Of a stretch of DNA of 6,219 bases, positions 1 to 5,567 are shown piece after piece. Made by a program: the position numbers and the translations under genes. The first letter of the stretch is position 1, and each line of letters opens with the position of its first letter. The DNA is taken from assembly GCA_013139905.1 (NCBI GenBank), contig WSZW01000181.1, positions 1-6,219 of the forward strand, read 5' to 3'. The notes below the pieces were generated by a model. The model was not told the origin of the DNA and did no database searches. It worked only from the letters and a program-made list of their open reading frames with translations. Origin of the DNA: an archaeon (GTDB taxonomy: Archaea; EX4484-52; B79-G9).

Positions 1-48
1 AGCATAATCAAAACAGATACAGCATTAAGACTTAAAAAATGGTGGTAA
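1..48 (+). CDS. 3' end of an upstream coding region (partial)
   Basis: The first frame is open from the window edge to a TAA at 46-48 and would end in ...LRLKKWW. The other two frames on this strand close early: frame 2 at its second codon and frame 3 at its eleventh. The stop lies one base before the TTG start of the phosphatase gene, and the GGTGG that could serve as that gene's Shine-Dalgarno falls inside the last two Trp codons. This is the spacing expected inside an operon. Only 15 residues are visible, so no family can be assigned, and an open frame this short could be chance. Confidence 0.4.
   Translation, partial: SIIKTDTALRLKKWW
41..45 (+). promoter_or_regulatory. Candidate ribosome binding site for the phosphatase TTG start
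   Basis: GGTGG sits 4 nt before the TTG at 50 and partly matches the archaeal GGAGGTGATC consensus. The spacing is short. It supports the TTG because no ATG or GTG lies in frame between the upstream in-frame stop (TAA at 26-28) and position 50, and the next in-frame Met is about residue 134. Confidence 0.45.
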
Positions 49-49
49 A

Positions 50-1042
50 TTGACAGCAATAAACCTAGAACAACACCTAACAGATAATAACTGTGATGAA
101 CAATTAAAAGACTTAATAATTCTTTTAAGCCGTCAGGCACCAAAAATAAAATCCGTATTTGCTCACAATCAAGATTCTGCAGGTACCTTAAATACTCACG
201 GCGACGAACAAGCAGAACTAGACAAAGTAGCAGACGAAATAATAATAAATGCATTAAGAGAATCAAATCATGTAAAAACAATTGCATCTGAAGAACAATC
301 AGACATCATAGAAATAATAACACCATACGAAGGATACGGCATAACACTAGACCCGCTTGATGGCTCATCCCTTATTTCCGTAAATCTTTCAGTTGGCACA
401 ATAATTGGAATTTACCCAAACGGCAACATATTACAGGAAGGAAAAAATATGGTTGCATCTATGTATATACTTTACGGACCACTAACGATTCTTGTATACA
501 CTATCAAAAATGGAGTACACGAATTTGTAATGGATGAAAACGGAGAATTCACCATCTTAAGAGAAAATATCACAATGCCACAAGGAAATATTTACTCATC
601 CGGCGGACTTAAAAAAGACCACAAAGAAAAACACAGTAAATTCATAGAAAAACTAGAAAATGACGGCCACAAACTAAGATATAGTGGCTCTTTTGTTGCC
701 GATTTTCACCAAATATTAAGATATGGTGGCATTTTTTCATATCCATCGCTAAAAAACAACGAAAATGGAAAACTAAGACTTTTATTTGAAGCAAATCCTA
801 TCGGATTCATAGCAAAACAAGCCGGCGGAGAAATAAGCACAGGATTTAAAGACATACTGGACATCATACCAAAATCCATAGAAGACAAAGTCCCGCTATA
901 TGTAGGAAACAAAAACAAAATAAAAAACTTAGAAGAACACATGAAAAAAGAAAAAATAGATGAAAAAGATAAAGAAATAATAGAAGAAAATCATATCAAT
1001 TCAACAAATTATGAGGTGCCGATATATGAATCAAAACAATAA
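50..1042 (+). CDS. fbp: Class I fructose-1,6-bisphosphatase
   Basis: This 330-residue protein is a class I (bacterial/eukaryotic-type) fructose-1,6-bisphosphatase, which hydrolyses fructose-1,6-bisphosphate to fructose-6-phosphate and Pi in gluconeogenesis, in the cytosol. Visible family motifs are a metal-binding SEE at residues 80-82, the DPLDGSS signature at 101-107 followed by a VNLSVGTIIGIY strand, YSGSFVADFH at 211-220, YGGIF near 226-230, and KLRLLFEANP with the metal-ligand Glu248, then QAGG at 257-260. The core matches usual family length, but about 40 residues after 288 form a highly charged Lys/Glu tail that looks like an extension. The start is TTG; no ATG fits. The 3' end overlaps the aldolase gene, which catalyses the preceding gluconeogenic step, so co-translation is likely. 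Most archaea use a bifunctional FBP aldolase/phosphatase instead, so a bacterial-type gene here suggests ancient transfer (inference). Confidence 0.93.
   Translation: MTAINLEQHLTDNNCDEQLKDLIILLSRQAPKIKSVFAHNQDSAGTLNTHGDEQAELDKVADEIIINALRESNHVKTIASEEQSDIIEIITPYEGYGITLDPLDGSSLISVNLSVGTIIGIYPNGNILQEGKNMVASMYILYGPLTILVYTIKNGVHEFVMDENGEFTILRENITMPQGNIYSSGGLKKDHKEKHSKFIEKLENDGHKLRYSGSFVADFHQILRYGGIFSYPSLKNNENGKLRLLFEANPIGFIAKQAGGEISTGFKDILDIIPKSIEDKVPLYVGNKNKIKNLEEHMKKEKIDEKDKEIIEENHINSTNYEVPIYESKQ
1013..1018 (+). promoter_or_regulatory. Shine-Dalgarno deciding the aldolase start
   Basis: GAGGTG is a perfect 6-nt match to the complement of the archaeal 16S rRNA 3' end and lies 7 nt before the ATG at 1026. 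It lies inside the phosphatase reading frame. An in-frame ATG at 1011 would place this site inside the coding region, so the site argues for the 1026 start. Confidence 0.8.
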
Positions 1043-2177
1043 CAATACAAACACAAACAATCCACTTCCGGGCGGAATAATCTTAGATGCAATTAAAGAC
1101 AAAAACGCAATTATCATGGCAACAAACATACGTTTTATTCCGGGAATTGCAAAAGGAATATTACAAGCAGCAAAAGACACAGACACTCCCGTAATGATAG
1201 AGATTGCAAGATCAGAATGTAATCTTGAAGGCGGATATATTGGCCACACACCAAAAACCTTTGCAGAAAACATAATAAATGCCGCAAAAGAAACAAAAAA
1301 CACAAAATGGGCTCTTCACGCAGACCACATAGGCATTAAATATGGAACAAAAGAAGAAATAGAAGAAACAAAAAAATTAATAAAAGCGCAAATTGACGCC
1401 GGATTCACATCATTTGCAATTGACGCATCTCACATATTCAACTTCAACGGAAAAACAGTAATAGAAGAACTTGAAGGAAATATAAAAGCAACAAAAGAAA
1501 TTGCCGACTATATCAAAAATGAATGCGATAAATATGGACTTAAAAATTTCGGACTGGAAGTAGAAGTAGGCGAAATTGGAAGAAAAGATAATAACGGATT
1601 CATTGTAACATCAGTTACTGAAAGTGTAACATACATAAAAGAATTAAATAAATTAAATGTTTACCCACACACATTAGCAATCTCTAACGGTTCAACACAC
1701 GGAAATATATACACTAACGGAAACATCTCAAATCAAATTTCAATAGACATCCCGCAAACAAAAAAAATAGCAGAAGCTCTTAAATCTGAAGGATTCAACA
1801 CAAGAATAGCACAACACGGAATAACCGGAACACCACTAAAATTCATAAAATCATTATTTCCAAAAGGCGACATCCTAAAAGGAAACGTTGGCACACATTG
1901 GCAAAACATACTGTTTGAAATTCTTGAAAAAAATGAAACAGAACTATACAATAAAATACACAATTGGGTTTTAGAAAAATACGCAGATAAAGAAAAAACA
2001 AACGAAGAAATATTTGGAAAAAACGCAAAATTTGCATTAAAAGAATTCTTTGAAGAATTACAAAACATAGACGAAAAAACAATAAATATACTGGAAGAAA
2101 AAGCATACAACGATGCTGTAATGTTTTTCAAAGCATTTGGCTGCTTAGGCACCGGATCCTACATAAATACAAATTAA
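1026..2177 (+). CDS. fba: Class II (metal-dependent) fructose-bisphosphate aldolase
   Basis: This 383-residue protein belongs to the class II aldolase family, which reversibly joins dihydroxyacetone phosphate and glyceraldehyde-3-phosphate into fructose-1,6-bisphosphate. Numbered from the ATG at 1026, LHADHIG (97-103) gives the catalytic Asp100 and zinc ligand His101, LEVEVGEIG (177-185) gives the likely Glu180 ligand, GSTHGNIY gives His225, and QHGITG gives His264. These line up with the H-x-D-H, ELG, GNxHGxY and HGGSG motifs of characterised enzymes. The segment near 150-160 (EGNIKATKEI) matches the helix after the ID-x-SH motif (132-136). The N-terminus is Asn-rich low-complexity (8 Asn in the first 12). 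The gene overlaps the phosphatase gene by 17 nt. The exact substrate (fructose versus tagatose bisphosphate) cannot be read from sequence, but the phosphatase partner favours fructose-1,6-bisphosphate. Confidence 0.9.
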   Translation: MNQNNNNTNTNNPLPGGIILDAIKDKNAIIMATNIRFIPGIAKGILQAAKDTDTPVMIEIARSECNLEGGYIGHTPKTFAENIINAAKETKNTKWALHADHIGIKYGTKEEIEETKKLIKAQIDAGFTSFAIDASHIFNFNGKTVIEELEGNIKATKEIADYIKNECDKYGLKNFGLEVEVGEIGRKDNNGFIVTSVTESVTYIKELNKLNVYPHTLAISNGSTHGNIYTNGNISNQISIDIPQTKKIAEALKSEGFNTRIAQHGITGTPLKFIKSLFPKGDILKGNVGTHWQNILFEILEKNETELYNKIHNWVLEKYADKEKTNEEIFGKNAKFALKEFFEELQNIDEKTINILEEKAYNDAVMFFKAFGCLGTGSYINTN

Positions 2178-2191
2178 AAAGGTAAATATTC

Positions 2192-3124
2192 ATGAAAATA
2201 CTTGTAACCGGCGGCGCCGGATTTATTGGAAGCAACATAGTAGAATTACTTGTTGAAGAAAAACACGAAGTTGTAGTCTTAGACAAATTTGTCCTAGGAA
2301 CACTTGAAAATTTAGAAACAATAAAAGATAAAATAACAATTGTTACCGGTGATATAACAAATAAAAAAAACGTATTTGACGCGAGCGATGGTTGCGACAT
2401 CATTTTTAATGAAGCCGCCGCATCATCATCCCCAATGTTCAAAGAAGATTTAGCAGGTTCTGTTAAAATAAACGTTGAAGGTTTCGTAAACATACTTGAT
2501 GCCGCAAGAAAAAACGATTCTAAAGTAATTTACGCTTCCACTTCATCCGTTTACGGAGACAATCCATCCCCACTAACAGAAGATCAAAAAATAAATCCCC
2601 CTAATTTTTATGCCGCAACAAAATTTACAGACGAACATTTAGCAAGAATATACACCAGCGAATACGGAATAACAACAACCGGTTTTAGATATATGAGCGT
2701 TTATGGCCCACACGAAAAAGCAAAAAATAACTTCGCAAATCTCGTTTCTCAATTCTTATGGGATATGAAAAAAGGAATAGCTCCAATTATCTATGGTGAT
2801 GGAAAACAAACAAGAGATTTCATATTCGTAAAAGATATCGTCAAAGCCAATCTTCTTGCAATGAATTTAAAAGGTCAAAAATCAGAAATAATAAACGCAG
2901 GAACCGGACGTGCAACAGACATGAACGAACTAATAAACATAATAAATGCAACACTTAACACAAAAATAACTGCAAAATACATAGATAATCCGGTTAAAAA
3001 TTATATACCAACACAACTTGCAAGCACAATAAAAGCAAAAAAAGTTCTTGGGTTTGAAGCAAAAGTAACGCTTGAAGACGGCATAAAACAATTAAATAAA
3101 CACTTGGATACCGGCGGAATATAA
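2192..3124 (+). CDS. NAD-dependent epimerase/dehydratase (extended SDR, UDP-glucose 4-epimerase-like)
   Basis: This 310-residue protein is an extended short-chain dehydrogenase acting on nucleotide sugars in the cytosol. TGGAGFIG at 6-13 is the Rossmann dinucleotide motif, and Asp31 ending the second strand favours NAD over NADP. The catalytic part shows a Ser/Thr cluster before VYG (STSSVYG, 116-122) and the YxxxK pair Tyr140/Lys144. RYMSVYGP (166-173) and RDFIFVKDIV (208-217) are typical of GalE-like and related enzymes. Length is normal for UDP-glucose/UDP-galactose 4-epimerases and for close relatives such as 4,6-dehydratases, so substrate is not decided. It starts 14 nt after the aldolase stop with a weak AGGT Shine-Dalgarno 8 nt before ATG. 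Its place after two gluconeogenic genes suggests it uses hexose-phosphate-derived nucleotide sugars for glycan synthesis (inference). Confidence 0.88.
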   Translation: MKILVTGGAGFIGSNIVELLVEEKHEVVVLDKFVLGTLENLETIKDKITIVTGDITNKKNVFDASDGCDIIFNEAAASSSPMFKEDLAGSVKINVEGFVNILDAARKNDSKVIYASTSSVYGDNPSPLTEDQKINPPNFYAATKFTDEHLARIYTSEYGITTTGFRYMSVYGPHEKAKNNFANLVSQFLWDMKKGIAPIIYGDGKQTRDFIFVKDIVKANLLAMNLKGQKSEIINAGTGRATDMNELINIINATLNTKITAKYIDNPVKNYIPTQLASTIKAKKVLGFEAKVTLEDGIKQLNKHLDTGGI

Positions 3125-3135
3125 ATCCACCAATT

Positions 3136-3155
3136 CTTTTTTATTTATTATTTAA
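3136..3155 (+). promoter_or_regulatory. T-rich tract: operon terminator and/or tRNA-Ser TATA region
   Basis: A T/A-only run (TTTTTTATTTATTATTTAA) begins 12 nt after the epimerase stop and ends about 21 nt before the tRNA. Oligo-T runs terminate archaeal transcription, and its right part lies at about -22 to -35 from the tRNA 5' end, where a TATA box is expected. Both roles are possible; neither is proved by the sequence. Confidence 0.4.
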
Positions 3156-3175
3156 CCCAAAAAACATAAAGTTAA

Positions 3176-3286
3176 GCCGCGGTCGCTTAGCTCGGTAGAG
3201 CGGTGGTCTCGAAATTTTCAAACACGTAAAAAAACGGGAAAACCACTGTCTTCACGGACACGCAGGTTCAAATCCTGCCCGCGGCG
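3176..3286 (+). tRNA. tRNA-Ser(CGA) with a 27-nt archaeal intron
   Basis: A full class II cloverleaf is present. The acceptor stem is GCCGCGG (3176-3182) with CCGCGGC (3279-3285), and the discriminator is G3286. The D arm runs 3185-3201 with GG at 3194-3195. The anticodon stem is GTGGT (3203-3207) with ACCAC (3242-3246). A 15-nt variable region (3247-3261) has its own TGTC/GACA stem. The T arm is GCAGG/CCTGC around TTCAAAT. The long variable arm, G73 and anticodon CGA (3210-3212) identify a serine tRNA reading UCG; leucine tRNAs have A73 and other anticodons. No CCA is encoded, so it must be added. The gene follows a sugar-metabolism operon and ends in an oligo-T run. Confidence 0.95.
3214..3240 (+). 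other. tRNA intron at position 37/38 with a perfect bulge-helix-bulge
   Basis: The exon bases CUCG (3208-3211) pair with CGGG (3235-3238) as a 4-bp central helix with one G-U. This is flanked by two 3-nt bulges, AAA (3212-3214) and AAA (3239-3241), then by the anticodon stem on one side and UUUU/AAAA (3215-3218 with 3231-3234) on the other. Cutting after the second base of each bulge removes exactly 3214-3240 and leaves a 7-nt anticodon loop. This is the canonical substrate of the archaeal splicing endonuclease. Confidence 0.93.
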
Positions 3287-3300
3287 CTTTTTTTTAAAAA
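3287..3300. terminator. Oligo-T/oligo-A tract between convergent genes
   Basis: A run of nine T right after the tRNA followed by five A can terminate plus-strand transcription. On the minus strand the TTTTTA reading just after the TraB-family stop could weakly serve the opposite operon. Confidence 0.6.
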
Positions 3301-3969
3301 TCAATCAAGCTCTTTCTCTAAAATTTTACCAATACCCTTAGCATGCCCAGCGCCAACAACCGCAACAATATTCTCGTACTTTTCACCAAGCTCTTTAATT
3401 TTTAGAGCCATAAACTCATTCCTCTCTAAAACAAGAACAGTATAAATATCCGGAAATTGTTTCTTAAGCTCAAGCATTGCAGATTCAATAAAATCCGCTT
3501 CAGGAACTTTATTTAAATCAAGTTCTTTTGGCGCCCCCATACCCGGAACCGGAATACCGATAAACCCAATCAACAGATAAAACAAAAACTTACACTTAGA
3601 AAAAAATGACATTTTTGCCATCAGCCGATTGACCGTAATAGATATATCTTGATCAATATAATAATAAGGAATTTTATTTTTTTTAGCCAATTTTATCGCA
3701 TCAAGCATCTCTTGACCTGCAAATATGTTTGTTTCCCGACTAAGCTTATCCTGCATTCGTTTCATTAAAGAAAATATCATCCTCTGCATTATCGGAAGCT
3801 TTACATGCATAGATTTTTTTTGCTTATTTTTAAGCGCATAATAACGCGTAGAATCAAGCTCAACACAAACACAGTTCGGTTGTTTTTCATCAATTGCCCT
3901 CTTTACCTTAACCAAACTTTCCTTTGCAATATGTGACGTACCCACAAGATATATAGTCATAATAATCAT
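3301..3969 (-). CDS. Short TraB/PrgY-family protein
   Basis: This 222-residue protein belongs to the TraB/PrgY family, related to the Tiki metalloprotease fold; founding bacterial members inhibit or sequester peptide pheromones, and archaeal roles are unknown. Family motifs are GTSH at 10-13, CVELDSTRY at 35-43, LERNEFMA at 181-188 and VGAGHAKGI at 205-213, so the putative active-site His13, Glu37, Glu182/Arg183 and His209 are all kept. One hydrophobic stretch lies at about 127-142. The C-terminal block of membrane helices common in longer archaeal and enterococcal TraB proteins is absent. It lies 19 nt downstream of the Lon-like protease gene on the same strand and is probably co-transcribed. 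The start may instead be Met4 (ATG at 3960), since GGATGAT just before it resembles a Shine-Dalgarno and MTIYLVGTSH is a typical family N-terminus. Confidence 0.85.
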   Translation of the reverse strand: MIIMTIYLVGTSHIAKESLVKVKRAIDEKQPNCVCVELDSTRYYALKNKQKKSMHVKLPIMQRMIFSLMKRMQDKLSRETNIFAGQEMLDAIKLAKKNKIPYYYIDQDISITVNRLMAKMSFFSKCKFLFYLLIGFIGIPVPGMGAPKELDLNKVPEADFIESAMLELKKQFPDIYTVLVLERNEFMALKIKELGEKYENIVAVVGAGHAKGIGKILEKELD

Positions 3970-3988
3970 CCATTATTAAATAAATCGG

Positions 3989-4774
3989 CTAATCTAAAAA
4001 ATAACCAAGAACATCATCAACAGTTTCAACTTCAATAATTTCTATTCCTGTATCATCAGATATATCAATAGTTTCGGGAACAAATTCAAACTGACAATAA
4101 TTATACGTTCCCCACATATAACAAAATTCACTTTGAGTATAATTTATCTCGCTAGACGCACCCAATGGAACCAATAAAACAGAAGATCCGGCAGCCTTTG
4201 CAGCACTGGCCTTTTCAAATATTTTCCCCGCAGGACCAATAGTTCCATCATGATTAATAGTCCCCGTAATCATAACATCATTTTTCAATTTTTCATCACG
4301 TAAAGCCGCAATCGTAGTAATTGTAAACGCAGCACCGGCACTAGGCCCTTCTAAAGTCGAAGCATCAGCATAAATATCATAATTAACATCAATCGTATCT
4401 ATATCTATCCCTTCATGTATTCCTGCAACAAGCACAGCCATCCTTATTGATTGTTGCGTATCATCCGCAACTAAAACATTATTTATATTTGTAGTTATTC
4501 TACCCGTACCTTTTTTAGCAGATACAATCACATGCGCAGAAACCCCCGTATCATTCCGCATAACTGCCGGAAGATACATCAATGCCTGCCCCGACGACGT
4601 ATAAGGCACACTGGAAAATGAATAGGAAGACACAATTGGATTTTGAACAACAACATTTTTTAAATCAGAATTACCAAATAACAAATAACCCATAACTACA
4701 CCAAAAATAATAGCAAAAATAATACTAATTGCAATAATCAACATTGATTTTTTTTTAATAATTTTAAATGTCAT
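3989..4774 (-). CDS. Membrane-anchored Lon-like (S16) protease lacking an ATPase domain
   Basis: This 261-residue protein is a stand-alone Lon proteolytic domain behind an N-terminal anchor. After KIIKKK, a hydrophobic helix spans about 11-33, placing the rest most likely outside the membrane by the positive-inside rule. The S16 domain covers about 75-260: EGPSAGAAFT at 142-151 carries the nucleophile Ser145, and PAGKIFEKASAA (181-192), after a TGTINHDGTIGP strand, carries the general-base Lys188. No AAA+ ATPase module is encoded here. A short insertion near 216-231 has two cysteines (Cys218, Cys227) that could form a disulfide. It is the first gene of a two-gene unit with the TraB-family gene. 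No Shine-Dalgarno precedes the ATG, and a TATA-like box about 26 nt upstream suggests a leaderless mRNA. Its substrate is unknown. Confidence 0.88.
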   Translation of the reverse strand: MTFKIIKKKSMLIIAISIIFAIIFGVVMGYLLFGNSDLKNVVVQNPIVSSYSFSSVPYTSSGQALMYLPAVMRNDTGVSAHVIVSAKKGTGRITTNINNVLVADDTQQSIRMAVLVAGIHEGIDIDTIDVNYDIYADASTLEGPSAGAAFTITTIAALRDEKLKNDVMITGTINHDGTIGPAGKIFEKASAAKAAGSSVLLVPLGASSEINYTQSEFCYMWGTYNYCQFEFVPETIDISDDTGIEIIEVETVDDVLGYFLD

Positions 4775-4792
4775 ACCGCTATATTATTTTTT

Positions 4793-4802
4793 AAACTATA
4801 AG
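4793..4802 (-). promoter_or_regulatory. TATA-like box for the Lon-like/TraB operon
   Basis: Read on the minus strand the box is CTTATAGTTT, lying about 19-28 nt before the protease ATG at 4774. With the usual archaeal TATA-to-start distance, transcription would begin at or very near the ATG, matching the absence of a Shine-Dalgarno. Confidence 0.45.
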
Positions 4803-4817
4803 AAGATTAACAGAACT

Positions 4818-4835
4818 TTAAAAAAAATTAAAAAA
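4818..4835 (-). terminator. Oligo-U terminator of the SRP RNA
   Basis: On the minus strand the closing helix of the SRP RNA is followed directly by two T runs separated by AA (TTTTT, then TTTTTTT). Such runs are sufficient for archaeal termination and fix the RNA 3' end near 4835. Confidence 0.65.
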
Positions 4836-5111
4836 GCGGCAAGGAACAACCTCGAAAACACACACAAATCAGGATAAGAAAAATAACCTACCTCATCTCT
4901 GGAACCAATAAGCATCCACAATATATCTTAGAGCTGCTCCGATCAAGGCCTGACCCGATTCAACATATCGCAAATCTTAAAGGACAGAAAGTCACTGTTC
5001 AGAAATCTTCCTTACGACCCTGAAATATATGCACTCTCGAAATTTTCAACCCTCATATAGACGATTTTGAGTTACAAGACGCGCCTAAAGCCTCAGTCTA
5101 TCCTTGCCACT
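4835..5111 (-). ncRNA. ffs: Signal recognition particle RNA (archaeal 7S type)
   Basis: This about 277-nt RNA is the scaffold of the signal recognition particle, binding SRP54 and SRP19 and targeting ribosomes to the membrane. Its 5' end AGUGGCAAGGA (5111-5101) pairs over 11 bp with UCCUUGCCGCU (4845-4835), the archaeal helix 1. The Alu-like part has UGUAACUCAAAAUCGUC, matching the conserved UGUAAC turn of archaeal and eukaryotic SRP RNAs. The SRP54-binding helix 8 appears at 4932-4955 as GGUCAGGCC...GGAGCAGCUC, with the conserved asymmetric UCAG/AGCAG loop. The apical loop between CC and GG reads UUGAUC rather than a GNAR tetraloop such as GGAA. No protein frame explains the region. Exact ends are inferred from helix 1 and could differ by a few bases. 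Confidence 0.92.
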
Positions 5112-5128
5112 AGTATTATTGTAGGTAA

Positions 5129-5154
5129 ATTTTAAATGTTATAGCATTTTATAA
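5129..5154 (-). promoter_or_regulatory. Promoter region of the SRP RNA
   Basis: Two TATA-like boxes read on the minus strand: TTTAAAAT (5136-5129, about -18 to -25) and TTATAAAATG (centred near 5149, about -38). The nearer one suits a start at the mature 5' end; the farther one would imply a short processed leader. Sequence alone does not choose. Confidence 0.4.
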
Positions 5155-5190
5155 AAAAATACACAAAAAAAATAACCAAAACATACATAA

Positions 5191-5200
5191 CATATATATA
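5191..5200 (+). promoter_or_regulatory. TATA box of the His-rich membrane protein gene
   Basis: CATATATATA ends 22 nt before the ATG at 5223, so its centre is about -27 from the start codon. There is no Shine-Dalgarno in between. The distance fits a leaderless transcript starting at or beside the ATG. Confidence 0.6.
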
Positions 5201-5222
5201 CCCGTAAACACAAAAATAAGTT

Positions 5223-5504
5223 ATGAGTAATCACGAACAACATAATAATCATAATGAACACAATCATGACGAAACATATCATCATGAAGAAAAAGAAGAA
5301 CTTCCGGAAGGAAAACTCGCATTATTTTGGATTTTCGGCAGCATTTCAATACTCGCAGGTGCATGGATTGCAGGACGCTTAGAATGGGTTTTAGGCACAA
5401 CGCCGCTATCCTATTATGGCGCATTATTCTTAGCACTGCTTTTATTCCTTTTTGGAGGACTTGCATGGATTGGCGTTGCAGTTGGCGTAGCCCAACAAAA
5501 ATAA
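5223..5504 (+). CDS. Small His-rich two-helix membrane protein
   Basis: I do not recognise a family for this 93-residue protein. The first 28 residues are hydrophilic and carry seven His, with H4, H7, H10 and H13 exactly three apart, then H15, H20 and H21, mixed with Asn, Asp and Glu. An acidic patch (EEKEELPEG, 22-30) follows. Two hydrophobic segments lie at about 33-50 and 64-89, separated by a short loop GRLEWVLGTT, and the protein ends in QQK. The His repeat could bind Zn, Ni or Cu and makes a metal-handling or metal-sensing role possible, but this is inference. An ideally placed TATA box and the coherent membrane topology support a real gene. It lies 63 nt before a small lipoprotein gene on the same strand, perhaps in one transcript. 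Confidence 0.75.
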   Translation: MSNHEQHNNHNEHNHDETYHHEEKEELPEGKLALFWIFGSISILAGAWIAGRLEWVLGTTPLSYYGALFLALLLFLFGGLAWIGVAVGVAQQK

Positions 5505-5555
5505 AAATTACATAAATCAAACATAACAAAATTAAAAACCAATACAAAAAATTTT

Positions 5556-5561
5556 AAGGAG
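5556..5561 (+). promoter_or_regulatory. Shine-Dalgarno of the small lipoprotein gene
   Basis: AAGGAG lies 6 nt before the ATG at 5568, a strong and well-spaced site. It contrasts with the likely leaderless upstream gene and suggests the lipoprotein is translated as the second gene of a transcript. Confidence 0.75.
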
Positions 5562-5567
5562 ATATAA

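Noticed and set aside
1011..1026. Aldolase start at the ATG at 1011
   Set aside because: It would add only MRCRY, has no Shine-Dalgarno, and would put the strong GAGGTG inside the gene; the ATG at 1026 is ideally spaced from it.
1733..2152. A 139-residue minus-strand open frame inside the aldolase gene
   Set aside because: The Phe/Ser-rich sequence is what the complement of Lys/Glu-rich AT-biased codons gives, and the plus strand encodes an intact enzyme.
3176..3286. The tRNA being tRNA-Leu because of the long variable arm
   Set aside because: The discriminator is G rather than A and the anticodon exposed after intron removal is CGA, both serine features.
3207..5049. The shared 15-mer as an integration (att) duplication
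   Set aside because: Element integration normally duplicates the tRNA 3' end or anticodon/T-arm exon part; here half the match is intron, the second copy is inside an intact SRP RNA, and no integrase is encoded between them.
5221..5547. A 108-residue minus-strand open frame opposite the His-rich gene
   Set aside because: It is antisense to a frame with clear membrane topology and a well-placed TATA box; its own sequence mixes Cys, His and Arg without a coherent domain, and it has no promoter or Shine-Dalgarno support.
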